Source: Streptosporangium brasiliense (GTDB taxonomy: Bacteria; Actinomycetota; Actinomycetes; Streptosporangiales; Streptosporangiaceae). From it: a DNA stretch of 64,000 nt. Below, one piece after another: positions 37,307-46,590 of this stretch. The notes below the pieces were generated by a model. It saw nothing but the letters and a program-made list of their open reading frames with translations, ran no database searches and was not told the origin of the DNA. The translations under genes were made by a program, and so were the position numbers. Numbering within the stretch: the stretch's first letter is position 1; every line of letters begins with the position of its first letter. The DNA is taken from the NCBI RefSeq assembly GCF_030811595.1, contig NZ_JAUSRB010000001.1, positions 1,302,001 to 1,366,000 on the forward strand, given 5' to 3'.

Positions 37307-37592
37307 CACCCGCCGTGCGGCGCCCACCGGCCACCCCACAGCACCCGCCCCGCCCGGCGCGCACGCCGTGACCAGCGCCCGTCTCGACCGCCGTGGCTCC
37401 GGCCGCACACCATGGGCCCGCCCTCGGAGGCCCCCTCGACACCCCTTGGTGGCCCGTGAAGATCCGATGAGAACCCCGCAGGCCGATTCGCCGACCACCG
37501 GTGACCGGAGGTAGCGTAATGTCACCGAGTTTTTCACCGGTGCTACGGCCAACGTAACAACCAAGTGGTCTGTACCAATTAGGGTGGGACCC

Positions 37593-39023
37593 GTGACCCG
37601 TCGCGCGAAAATCGTCTGCACTCTCGGCCCTGCCACCTCCTCTCCCGAACGCCTCCGCGAGCTCATCGCCGCGGGCATGGACGTGGCCCGTTTCAACCTC
37701 AGCCACGGCAGCCACGAGCTGCACAAGGAGGTCTACGACAGGGTGCGGGAGGCCGCCGCCGAGCTCGGCCGCGGCGTAGGCGTGCTGGCCGACCTGCAGG
37801 GCCCCAAGATCCGGGTGGGCAAGTTCGAGGAGGGCCCGGTCCGCCTCGGCTTCGGTGACGTCTTCACCATCACCACCGAAGAGGTCCCCGGCGACCGCGA
37901 GCAGGTCTCCACGACCTACCTCGGCCTGCCCAAGGACGTCCGCCCGGGCGACAGCATCCTCGTCGACGACGGCCGCGTCCACCTGGAGGTGACCAGGGTC
38001 GACGGCCAGCGCATCACCACCCGCGTGATCATCGGCGGCATGATCTCCGACAACAAGGGCCTCAACCTGCCCGGCGTCAACGTCAGCGCCCCGGCCCTCA
38101 CCGACAAGGACGAGACCGACCTGCGCTGGGCCCTGCGCACCGGCTTCGACCTCATCGCGCTCTCCTTCGTCCGCCGTCCCTCCGACGCCGACGTGGTGCG
38201 CAACATCATGGAGCAGGAGGCCGTCCGCCTCCCGCTGCTCGCCAAGATCGAGAAGCCGCAGGCCGTGGAGCGGCTGCCCGAGATCATCGAAGCCTTCGAC
38301 GGCATCATGGTCGCCCGTGGCGACCTCGGCGTCGAGCTGCCCCTCGAAGATGTGCCGATCGTGCAGAAGCGCGCCATCGAGCTCTGCCGTGAGAAGGCCC
38401 GCCCGGTCATCGTCGCCACCCAGATGCTCGACTCGATGATCAGCGCGCCCCGCCCGACCCGCGCCGAGGCCTCCGACGTCGCCTACGCCGTCATGGACGG
38501 CGCCGACGCGGTCATGCTCTCCGGCGAGACCTCGGTCGGCAACTACCCCATCGAGGCCGTGCAGACCATGAGCCGCATCGCGACCGCGGCGGAGAAGACC
38601 TCGCTGCAGGCCACCCACAGCCTCGACCGGCTGCCGGAGACCACCGGCGGCGCCATCGCCCGTGCCGCGGCCGAGGTCGGTGCCATCGTCGGAGCCAAGG
38701 CCCTGGTCGCCTTCACCATGTCCGGAGAGACCGCCCGCCGCCTGGCGCGCTACCGCTCGCCGATCCCGCTGCTGGCCTTCACCTCCTCCCCGCACGTCCG
38801 CTGCCAGCTCGCGCTGACCTGGGGCGTGGAGACCTTCGAGGTGCCGTTCGTCCACCACACCGACGACATGGTCCGCCAGGTCGAGGCGTCCCTGCTGGCC
38901 AACGCGCGCCTGGAGAAGGGCGACAAGGTCGTCATCGTCGCCGGCTCGCCCCCCGGCACGGCCGGCTCCACCAACGCCCTGCGGGTCCACACCATCGGCG
39001 CGGCCGTCGCCCACCCCGTCTGA
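37593..39023 (+). CDS. pyk: pyruvate kinase
   Basis: A 476-residue glycolytic enzyme: TRRAKIVCTLGPAT start, NLSHGSHE, DLQGPKIRVG, the catalytic LAKIEKPQAVE (Lys), MVARGDLGVELP and MLDSMISAPRPTRAEASDVAYAVMDG (in two parts). The C-terminal domain keeps MSGETARRLARYRSP. GTG 37593 is chosen; GTG 37584 would add three residues. The promoter region (37307-37592) has no gene. A duplicated copy of the 3' end follows. Confidence 0.95.
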   Translation: MTRRAKIVCTLGPATSSPERLRELIAAGMDVARFNLSHGSHELHKEVYDRVREAAAELGRGVGVLADLQGPKIRVGKFEEGPVRLGFGDVFTITTEEVPGDREQVSTTYLGLPKDVRPGDSILVDDGRVHLEVTRVDGQRITTRVIIGGMISDNKGLNLPGVNVSAPALTDKDETDLRWALRTGFDLIALSFVRRPSDADVVRNIMEQEAVRLPLLAKIEKPQAVERLPEIIEAFDGIMVARGDLGVELPLEDVPIVQKRAIELCREKARPVIVATQMLDSMISAPRPTRAEASDVAYAVMDGADAVMLSGETSVGNYPIEAVQTMSRIATAAEKTSLQATHSLDRLPETTGGAIARAAAEVGAIVGAKALVAFTMSGETARRLARYRSPIPLLAFTSSPHVRCQLALTWGVETFEVPFVHHTDDMVRQVEASLLANARLEKGDKVVIVAGSPPGTAGSTNALRVHTIGAAVAHPV

Positions 39024-39062
39024 CCGCTCCGCCTGGCCCACCCCGTCTGATCGCTCCGCCTG
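39009..39062 (+). repeat. 27-bp tandem duplication across the pyk stop codon
   Basis: Copy 1 39009-39035 includes the last codons and TGA of pyk; copy 2 39036-39062 differs at one base. Small-scale slippage duplication. Confidence 0.8.
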
Positions 39063-39250
39063 ACCGCCCCGGCGCCGCCGCCGGGCCTCCGTCACACCGG
39101 GCTCCGGCCGCGGACTCGACACGGTCCCCGTTTCCCGTGATGATTCCGGGGTAATCGGTGCTCTCTGTCCCCATGTGGTCTCCGGGGAGCACCGGATCAC
39201 TCCGGTCCCGGTGGCGGGTCTGCGTCGGCCACCGGGACCGGGGCGCCACC

Positions 39251-39366
39251 CGCGCCCTGCGGGACTCCGCTGCGCTGCACACGTCCTGGGGGACTCCGCT
39301 GCGCCACAGGCGCCCTGCGGGACTCGGTCGCGCCGCACGCGCCCTGCGGGACTCAGCCGCACCGGG
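39251..39366. repeat. four 29-bp imperfect tandem repeats
   Basis: Units start at 39251, 39280, 39309 and 39338, with core CCTGCGGGACTC (unit 2 diverged). They fill part of the 450-bp gap between pyk and the GNAT gene, which holds no credible gene. There are no unique spacers, so this is a minisatellite and not a CRISPR. Confidence 0.75.
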
Positions 39367-39475
39367 CGCCGACCGCGGTCCCGTCCGGGCCTCGTGCGGC
39401 CACGGCGGCCCCCAGGGGCCACACGGTGACTCTCAGCCCCGTACGGCGTCGGCGGGCCGTGGGCCGCCCGCGTCG

Positions 39476-40048
39476 CTAGACGTGGTCGTAGGCCCACGTC
39501 CACAGCGACAGCCGACGTCCCTTGTCCTCCCCGGCGATCGGCGGCACGTCCGTCAGGCGGTATCCCGCCGCGCGGGCGACCGCCGCGCTCGCGGCGTTGC
39601 CCGTCTCTATCTCCAGCAGCAGTTGGACGACGCCCACCGTGTCACGGGCGAAGTCCGTCATCACCCGCACCGCCCGCGACGCCAGCCCCCGTCTCCGGTG
39701 CGCCGCCCCCACGACGTAACCGATCTCCGCGACGTCCAGGTCGGCTCCGGGCAGCATGAGCAGGACCTCGCCCAGCGGCTCACCGCCGTCGGCCGTGATG
39801 GCCAGCTGGACCCGCTGCCCCGCGGCCCGTCTCTCCCGCGCCCGCTTGAGATAGACCCGCGCGGCGTTCAGGTCGAACGGCGAGACCAGCGGCGTCCAGT
39901 AGGCCACGTCCGGGTCGTCGAACAGCCCCACCATCGCCGCCAGGTCCTCGTCGTGCCACTCCCGCAGCACCAGGCCGTGCCCGCTCAGCCGGAGCTCGGC
40001 GGGGAAGCTCACCGGGATGCCGCCGCGCCCCTCCGCGACGTGGCTCAC
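39476..40048 (-). CDS. GNAT acetyltransferase (RimJ/RimL-like)
   Basis: A 190-residue acetyltransferase of the RimJ/RimL branch: LVLREWHDEDLAAMVGLFDDPDVAYWT opening (in two parts), acetyl-CoA site VVGAAHRRRGLASRAVRVM, then LLLEIETGNAASAAVARAAGY. Substrate may be a protein N-terminus or an antibiotic-like amine. GTG 40048 is the start. Monocistronic. Confidence 0.8.
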   Translation of the reverse strand: MSHVAEGRGGIPVSFPAELRLSGHGLVLREWHDEDLAAMVGLFDDPDVAYWTPLVSPFDLNAARVYLKRARERRAAGQRVQLAITADGGEPLGEVLLMLPGADLDVAEIGYVVGAAHRRRGLASRAVRVMTDFARDTVGVVQLLLEIETGNAASAAVARAAGYRLTDVPPIAGEDKGRRLSLWTWAYDHV

Positions 40049-40275
40049 CGATCACCCATGCCGTCAACTCCCGATCCGTCCGTCTCCGGCAACCTACTCG
40101 ATCGCCGTCTCCTTCTCCCGTACCCCGTCGGATCATCGGGCCCCGGCCCCGTCGGCCTGCGGGGGCCTCCGCGCGCGCGGAGAGTGCGGAGAGTGCGGAG
40201 AGTCTCGCCGGTGGAGGAGAGTTCCGCCGGTGGATACGACAAACCGCCCGGCTGCCCGGCCGAGCGGTTGTGAGG

Positions 40276-40348
40276 TGCCCCGAGTGGGATTCGAACCCAC
40301 ACTAGATGGTGTTTGAGACCATTTCCTCTGCCGTTGGGATATCGGGGC
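40276..40348 (-). tRNA. tRNA with CAA anticodon (Leu-type anticodon, class I shape)
   Basis: A 73-nt cloverleaf on the minus strand: 7-bp acceptor GCCCCGA/TCGGGGC, D-arm TCCC...GAGGA with GG in the loop, anticodon stem ATGGT pattern (AATGGT side) around loop CTCAAAC giving anticodon CAA, 5-nt variable loop CTAGT, T-arm GTGGG-TTCGAAT-CCCAC, discriminator A. CCA is not encoded. Anticodon CAA reads the Leu codon UUG, but Leu tRNAs normally have a long variable arm. It lies just before pdtaR. Confidence 0.88.
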
Positions 40349-40461
40349 GTATTTCCGGACCTGTCCAGAACTGACGTGCAGGCTGCGAGCCTACCCAGAA
40401 CTGGATCAGTGTCGGGCACCGGCGTGGTCCTAATCTAGCGGACATCGGTACTCTCTTGCTC

Positions 40462-41061
40462 GTGAGTACGCAGCGGCGAGTGGTGATCGCGGAAGACGAG
40501 GCGCTGATCCGCCTCGATCTCAAGGAGATGCTGGAAGAGGACGGCTACGCCGTCGTCGGTGAGGCCGGGGACGGGGAGACCGCGGTCAAACTGGCGCTGG
40601 AGACGCGGCCGGATCTGGTGATCCTGGATGTGAAGATGCCCATCCTGGACGGGATCTCGGCCGCCGAGCAGATCGTGTCGCAGCGGATCGCGCCGTGCCT
40701 GATCCTGACCGCCTTCTCGCAGCGGGATCTGGTGGAGCGGGCCCGGGACGCCGGGGCGATGGCGTATCTGGTGAAGCCGTTCACCAAGTCGGATCTGGTG
40801 CCGGCGATCGAGATGGCGGTCAGCAGGCACGAGGAGATCGCGGCGCTGGAGCGGGAGGTGGGCACGCTCTCCGAGCGGCTGGAGACCCGCAAGCTGGTGG
40901 AGCGGGCCAAGGGGCGGCTCATGGAGCAGCACGGGTGGAGCGAGCCGCAGGCCTTCCGGTGGATCCAGAAGGCGTCGATGGACCGCCGCTTGAGCATGCG
41001 TCAGGTGGCGCAGATCGTGGTCGACGGGACGCCTGGTCCGGCTGAGGGGGAGGGTGCCTGA
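40462..41061 (+). CDS. pdtaR: two-component response regulator with ANTAR RNA-binding domain
   Basis: A 199-residue regulator. Receiver domain 5-120 with phospho-acceptor Asp56 (VILDVKMP), Thr in ILTAFS and Lys in YLVKPF. The C-terminal ANTAR domain (about 130-190, RKLVERAKGRLMEQHGWSEPQAFRWIQ in two parts) binds tandem RNA hairpins to cause antitermination. It is the PdtaR orthologue; its kinase PdtaS is not in the window. A TAATCT -10 element at 40431-40436 lies 26 bp before GTG 40462. Confidence 0.9.
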   Translation: MSTQRRVVIAEDEALIRLDLKEMLEEDGYAVVGEAGDGETAVKLALETRPDLVILDVKMPILDGISAAEQIVSQRIAPCLILTAFSQRDLVERARDAGAMAYLVKPFTKSDLVPAIEMAVSRHEEIAALEREVGTLSERLETRKLVERAKGRLMEQHGWSEPQAFRWIQKASMDRRLSMRQVAQIVVDGTPGPAEGEGA

Positions 41062-41117
41062 GGGACCTGTCCCGCCGGCGTCTCGCCGCGCCGTACGGGG
41101 AGGATCTTCCCGTCGAT

Positions 41118-41158
41118 AAGCCCGCGCATTCCCGTGAGTCAAGGGGGTGCGTGGGCTT
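41118..41158 (+). terminator. terminator after pdtaR
   Basis: 16-bp near-perfect stem AAGCCCGCGCATTCCC / GGGGGTGCGTGGGCTT with 9-nt loop, ending in CTTTCGCG, 57 bp after the stop. Confidence 0.65.
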
Positions 41159-41390
41159 TCGCGTACCCGGAGTGATCATCTGCGGGCGGTAGTCAGGCGG
41201 TGACCATGGCTTTTGTCGGTGATAGCCGAAAAGAATCGGTGCTGTAACGAAATGGTAACGGGGGCCCCTCCTGTATCGACCCGTGACATGCGCTGGCTGT
41301 ACTAACCGACACGACCCCCTGGCCACTCCGTCAGGGGAGGGCATCTGTGAACCCGGTCCTGATGCGGGACCGGGCGAAAGGAAGGCAACC
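41159..41390 (+). promoter_or_regulatory. control region and structured leader of the liv operon
   Basis: No gene. The part 41205-41260 is AT-rich and likely holds the promoter. Near the end, an 8-bp hairpin CCCGGTCC/GGACCGGG (41352-41374, loop TGATGCG) sits just before the ribosome-binding site GAAAGGAAGG, and another 6-bp CCCCTG/CAGGGG dyad lies upstream. They could control translation of the binding protein. No known riboswitch class is recognised. Confidence 0.4.
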
Positions 41391-42593
41391 TTGCGGCCTA
41401 AGACTGCTCGCCTCGGTGGAGTGCTCGCTGCCGGTGTGGCGCTCACCCTCGGTCTCGCTGCCTGTGGTGACGGCGGCACGGAGGCCAAGCCGGCGGACGG
41501 CGGCTCCAACGCTGCCGCTCCCAGCACTGTCAAGATCGGCTTCATGGGCGACCTGACCGGTCCCAACGCCGGCATCGTCATTCCGCCCAGGAACGGTGCC
41601 AAGCTCGTCATCGACGAGTACAACAAGACCAACCCGGCCGTGAAGATCGAGCTGGTCGAGTACGACAGCCAGGGCGACGCCTCCAAGGCCGTCGCGCTGG
41701 CCCAGCAGGCCATCAAGACCGACAAGATCGCCGGCCTGATCGGCCCGGCGTTCTCGGGTGAGTCGGCCCAGGTGGGCCCGGTGCTGGAGGAGGCGGAGAT
41801 CCCCAGCATCACCGCCTCGGCGACCAACACCAAGCTCGCCGAGAACGGCTGGAAGTTCTGGCACCGGGTCCTGCCGAACGACGGCGTCCAGGGCCCCGGC
41901 ATCGCGGACTTCATCGCCGGCGCCGCCGCGGCCAAGAACGTCTTCGTGATCGACGACAAGTCGGAGTACGGCAAGCCCCTGGCCGACGCGGTCCGCACCC
42001 AGCTCGGCACCAAGGGCGTGAAGGTCACCAACGACTCGCTCGACCCGGCCGAGAGCGACTACTCCTCGGTGGTCAACAAGGTCGCGGCCGCCAAGCCGGA
42101 CGCGCTCTTCTTCGGCGGCTACTACGCCGCGGGCGGCAACCTGCTCAAGCAGCTCCGTGACAAGGGCGTGAAGGACGCGAAGTTCTTCTCCGGCGACGGC
42201 TCGCTGGACAAGGGCCTGATCGACGGCGCCGGCGCCCCGAACGCCGAGGGCGCCCTCGTCGGCTGCCCGTGCTACATCGCCACGCCGGACGTCACCGACG
42301 CCAAGGTGAAGGGCTTCGCCGACTCCTACAAGGCCGCCTTCAGCGCCGAGCCGGCGATCTACGCCGCCGAGGGCTACGACGCGGCGACGGTCTTCGTCGA
42401 GGCGGTCAAGGCCGGCAACACCACCACCGACAAGATCAACGCCTTCATCGGGACCGTTGACCTGGCCGGTGTCTCCAAGCAGGTCAAGTTCGCGGCCAAC
42501 GGTGAGGTTGAGGCCAAGGACATCTACATGTACCAGGTCAAGGACGGCGCCATCACGCTGCTGGGCAAGGCCTCCGAGGCCAAGCTGGGCTAG
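41391..42593 (+). CDS. livK: branched-chain amino-acid ABC importer, binding lipoprotein
   Basis: A 400-residue Peripla_BP_6 protein. TTG start at 41391 behind GAAAGGAAGG. Lipoprotein signal LGLAAC (Cys25). Typical LivK/LivJ features: VKIGFMGDLTGPNAG, NGAKLVIDEYN, IAGLIGPAFSGESAQVGPVLEEA (in two parts), and a Cys pair GCPCYIATP late in the protein. Binds Leu/Ile/Val or a related substrate. First of five liv genes. Confidence 0.9.
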   Translation: MRPKTARLGGVLAAGVALTLGLAACGDGGTEAKPADGGSNAAAPSTVKIGFMGDLTGPNAGIVIPPRNGAKLVIDEYNKTNPAVKIELVEYDSQGDASKAVALAQQAIKTDKIAGLIGPAFSGESAQVGPVLEEAEIPSITASATNTKLAENGWKFWHRVLPNDGVQGPGIADFIAGAAAAKNVFVIDDKSEYGKPLADAVRTQLGTKGVKVTNDSLDPAESDYSSVVNKVAAAKPDALFFGGYYAAGGNLLKQLRDKGVKDAKFFSGDGSLDKGLIDGAGAPNAEGALVGCPCYIATPDVTDAKVKGFADSYKAAFSAEPAIYAAEGYDAATVFVEAVKAGNTTTDKINAFIGTVDLAGVSKQVKFAANGEVEAKDIYMYQVKDGAITLLGKASEAKLG

Positions 42594-42627
42594 TCGAGAC
42601 CTCGAGAACAGTAGGTAGTTGACGCGC

Positions 42628-42661
42628 GGGAGCGGGAACGCCGCGATGGGTTCCCGCTCCC
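42628..42661 (+). terminator. intercistronic hairpin between livK and livH
   Basis: 12-bp perfect stem GGGAGCGGGAAC / GTTCCCGCTCCC with a 10-nt loop, 35 bp after livK. Such a hairpin would let the binding protein be made in excess over the membrane parts. Confidence 0.6.
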
Positions 42662-42750
42662 GGCGTGCTTCCAGAGAGTCCACGAGGCACTGCTGGGAGC
42701 GGTGTGCTACCGGCAGTGCAGGCGACCCCCGCTAGAAGTGGTAACCCCTA

Positions 42751-43719
42751 GTGCTCAATGACTTCATCAATCAGTTCTGGCCGGCCACGATCGACGGCCT
42801 GGCCTTCGGCTCGATTTACGCTCTGATCGCACTCGGCTACACCATGGTGTACGGCGTGCTGCGGTTGATCAACTTTGCGCACTCCGAAGTGTTCATGATC
42901 GGAACCTTCGGTGCGATGTTCGTCCCCTTCGTGCTCGGCATCAACTCGGCGCTCACGGGCCTCGCCCTGGTGGGTGTGATCGTGGCGATGATCCTGGCCG
43001 GCATGCTCGCCTCCGCGGGCACCGCGATCGCGCTCGAGCAGATCGCCTACAAGCCGCTGCGCAAGCGCGGGGCGTCCCGGCTGGCGGCCCTCATCTCCGC
43101 GATCGGCGCCTCGATCTTCCTGCAGGAGCTGTTCGCCCTGCTGGTGATCCCCGAGGTCTTCAACCGTCCGCAGCAGGGCCGCATCCAGATGGGTCTGCCC
43201 CGGCTGATGGAGCGGACCGAGCTCTTCTCGATCTTCGGTCACTCGGTCCGCGTCGACCAGGTGCTGGTGATCGTGGCCGCGGTCGGCATGATGGTCGCGC
43301 TCGACAGGCTGGTGAACCGCACCAAGATCGGCCGTGGTATCCGCGCCACCGCGCAGGACCCCGAGGCGGCCGTCCTGATGGGCGTCGACATCAACAAGAT
43401 CGTCCGGATGACGTTCCTGATCGGCGGCGGCATGGCCGGCGTGGCCGGCGCGCTCTACCTGATCTCGTACGAGAACACGAACTACTACATCGGATTCCTG
43501 TTCGGCATCAAGGCGTTCACCGCGGCGGTCCTGGGCGGCATCGGCAACCTGCGCGGTGCCCTGGTCGGCGGAGTCGCGCTCGGTCTGGTGGAGAACTACG
43601 GAGCCATCTTCTTCGGCTCCGACTGGAAACACGTGATCTCCTTCAGCATCCTCGTCTTGGTCCTGATGTTCCGCCCCACCGGAATTCTCGGTGAATCACT
43701 CCAGCAGGCGCGCGCATGA
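42751..43719 (+). CDS. livH: branched-chain amino-acid ABC importer, permease LivH
   Basis: A 322-residue permease with about eight helices. Signatures: GLAFGSIYALIALGYTMVYGVLRLINFAHSE (family start, in two parts), RATAQDPEAAVLMGVD (docking loop) and FTAAVLGGIGNLRGALVGG. GTG start at 42751 with weak site. Overlaps livM by 4 bp (ATGA). Confidence 0.93.
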   Translation: MLNDFINQFWPATIDGLAFGSIYALIALGYTMVYGVLRLINFAHSEVFMIGTFGAMFVPFVLGINSALTGLALVGVIVAMILAGMLASAGTAIALEQIAYKPLRKRGASRLAALISAIGASIFLQELFALLVIPEVFNRPQQGRIQMGLPRLMERTELFSIFGHSVRVDQVLVIVAAVGMMVALDRLVNRTKIGRGIRATAQDPEAAVLMGVDINKIVRMTFLIGGGMAGVAGALYLISYENTNYYIGFLFGIKAFTAAVLGGIGNLRGALVGGVALGLVENYGAIFFGSDWKHVISFSILVLVLMFRPTGILGESLQQARA

Positions 43720-44885
43720 AGCAGAACAGTTCCCTGGAAGCCTTCCGTCATAAGACCGGCCAGTACGGCGATGCCATGCACGACCGTTGGGTGAACACGC
43801 CGGGCTGGCAGCGATGGATCGTGTACGTGGCTCTGATCATCGGAGCCCTGCTGCTGCCGTCGGAGTCCATCGGCAGCTTCATGTCGCCCTACACCGACTG
43901 GGCGAGCATCCTGTTCTTCCCGATCGGCACCTACGTGGTCCTGGCCATCGGCCTGAACGTGGTCGTCGGCCAGGCGGGCCTGCTCGACCTCGGCTTCGTC
44001 GCGTTCTACGCGGTGGGCGGCTACGCGATGGCGTTGATCGGCACCAGGATGGGCTGGAACTTCTGGCTGATCCTGGTGGTGGGCATCCTGATCTGCGCCC
44101 TGTCCGGCATCACCCTGGGCGGTCCGACGCTGCGGCTGCGCGGCGACTACCTGGCGATCGTGACGCTGGGCTTCGGTGAGATCATCCGGATCACCGCGCG
44201 GAACACCGACGAGATCGGTGGCCCGAACGGCATCCGCGGCATCCCGCACCCGCCGAGCGTCGACGAGCTGAACCTCTTCGGAGTCGACCTCTACGAGCTC
44301 CTCGGGGTGAAGTTCCTCAAGTACGGCGTGCTGGACCCGCGGCCCTACTACTACCTGCTGGTCGCGCTGGCCGTCATCGTGATCATCCTGGTCAAGCGCT
44401 GGGAGAAGAGCCGGGTCGGGCGTGCCTGGGCGGCGATCCGCGAGGACGAGGACGCGGCCGAGGTCATGGGCGTGCCGACGTTCCGCTTCAAGATGCTGGC
44501 CTTCGCCATCGGCGCCTCCATCGGCGGCGCGATGGGCGTGCTGTGGGCCTCCAAGGTCATCTCGCTCAACCCGAACGACTTCCAGTTCCTGCTGTCGGCG
44601 ACGATCCTGGCCGCGGTGGTCATGGGCGGCGCGGGCAACCTGCCGGGCGTCATGCTGGGCGCGTTCGTGGTGGCGTGGCTGCCGGAGCGCTTCCGCGGCC
44701 TGCAGGAATACCGAATGCTGATCTTCGGCGCGGTGCTCGTCGCACTGATGATCTTCCGTCCCGAGGGGCTGCTGCCGTCGCGTCAACGCAAGGCGGAGCT
44801 GAAAGAGGGATCGGGCGGGATGGGGACGCTCGCGGCCGAGGTGCCCGGGCCGGAGTCGCGTGGTGAGGAGGTGGCCTCCAAGTGA
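43716..44885 (+). CDS. livM: branched-chain amino-acid ABC importer, permease LivM
   Basis: A 389-residue permease. Family motifs: LNVVVGQAGLLDLGFVAFYAVGGY, LRLRGDYLAIVTLGFGEIIRI, GRAWAAIREDEDAAEVMGV and MGGAGNLPGVMLGAF. Extra N-terminal polar region. Overlaps livG by 4 bp (GTGA). Confidence 0.93.
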   Translation: MKQNSSLEAFRHKTGQYGDAMHDRWVNTPGWQRWIVYVALIIGALLLPSESIGSFMSPYTDWASILFFPIGTYVVLAIGLNVVVGQAGLLDLGFVAFYAVGGYAMALIGTRMGWNFWLILVVGILICALSGITLGGPTLRLRGDYLAIVTLGFGEIIRITARNTDEIGGPNGIRGIPHPPSVDELNLFGVDLYELLGVKFLKYGVLDPRPYYYLLVALAVIVIILVKRWEKSRVGRAWAAIREDEDAAEVMGVPTFRFKMLAFAIGASIGGAMGVLWASKVISLNPNDFQFLLSATILAAVVMGGAGNLPGVMLGAFVVAWLPERFRGLQEYRMLIFGAVLVALMIFRPEGLLPSRQRKAELKEGSGGMGTLAAEVPGPESRGEEVASK

Positions 44886-45686
44886 GCGCCGAGGTGAACG
44901 CAGGGGCTGCCCAGGAGCGGAGTGCCCGCGCGATGCTGGAGATGCAGGGCGTCGTGATGCGCTTCGGCGGCGTCACGGCGCTGAAAGAGGTCAACCTGAC
45001 CATCAACGAGGGTGAGATCTTCGCCCTCATCGGCCCGAACGGCGCGGGCAAGACCACGATCTTCAACGTGATCACCGGCGTCTACCAGCCGACGGAGGGG
45101 CAGGTCCGCTTCGAGGGCGAGAAGATCAGCGGCGTCAAGCGCTTCAAGATCACCAAGCGCGGCGTCGCCCGCACGTTCCAGAACATCCGGCTGTTCCACA
45201 ACATGACGGCCATCGAGAACGTCATGGTGGGCGCGGACACGCACCACCGCTCGGGCATGGTGAGCGTGGCCCTGGGGCTTCCCTGGCACCGCCAGGCCGA
45301 GCGCGAGGGCCGTGCGCTGGCGATGGAGCTGCTCGACTTCGTCGGCATCTCCCACCGCGCCAACGACCACGCCAAGAACCTGCCTTACGGTGACCAGCGC
45401 CGGCTGGAGATCGCCCGCGCGCTGGCGACCAAGCCGAAGCTGCTGCTGCTGGACGAGCCGGCCGCCGGTATGAACCCGGCGGAGAAGGTGGCGCTGCAGC
45501 AGTTGATCCGGGACATCCGCGACGCCGGCCGGACGATTCTGATCATCGAGCACGACATGAGCCTCATCATGGGCATCAGTGACCGCATCGCGGTGCTGGA
45601 CTTCGGCCAGAAGATCGCCGACGGCCTGCCGGATGAGGTGCGGAACGACCCCCGGGTCGTCGAGGCGTATTTGGGGGCTTCCACAG

Positions 45687-45697
<11 letters not shown>
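44882..45697 (+). CDS. livG: branched-chain amino-acid ABC importer, ATPase LivG
   Basis: A 271-residue ATPase: Walker A GPNGAGKTT, Walker B LLLDEPAAGMNP, and LPYGDQRRLEIARAL in place of the usual LSGGQ signature, as is typical of LivG. Switch His in IEHDMSLIM. GTG start coupled to livM. Confidence 0.93.
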
Positions 45698-46400
<703 letters not shown>

Positions 46401-46442
46401 CGGGCCGCCGGAGCGGCCGTGAGCCGTACGGTGTGACACCAC

Positions 46443-46564
46443 CCGGTCCCGTCCCGCATCCGCGCCTGCGCCGGGGCGGGACGGGACCGGCGCGCCCGCG
46501 AGCGGGCGCGCCGTACGGCGCCGTACTCCCGGGCCCGTCCCGCGCACGGAGCGGGGCGGGCCCG
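46443..46564. terminator. cluster of hairpins between convergent livF and DUF4352 gene
   Basis: Four consecutive dyads: 15-bp perfect stem 46443-46457/46476-46490; 11-bp stem 46489-46499/46502-46512; palindrome GTACGGCGCCGTAC 46513-46526; and 12-bp stem 46530-46541/46553-46564 (one G:T-type mismatch). Probably bidirectional termination. Confidence 0.65.
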
Positions 46565-46590
46565 CACTTCCCGGGCGGAGGCCGCCCGGT

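Noticed and set aside
39251..39366. CRISPR array
   Set aside because: Repeats are directly contiguous with no unique spacers and no cas genes nearby.
41159..41390. Known riboswitch upstream of livK
   Set aside because: Two small hairpins are visible but no conserved core of any riboswitch class I know could be matched.
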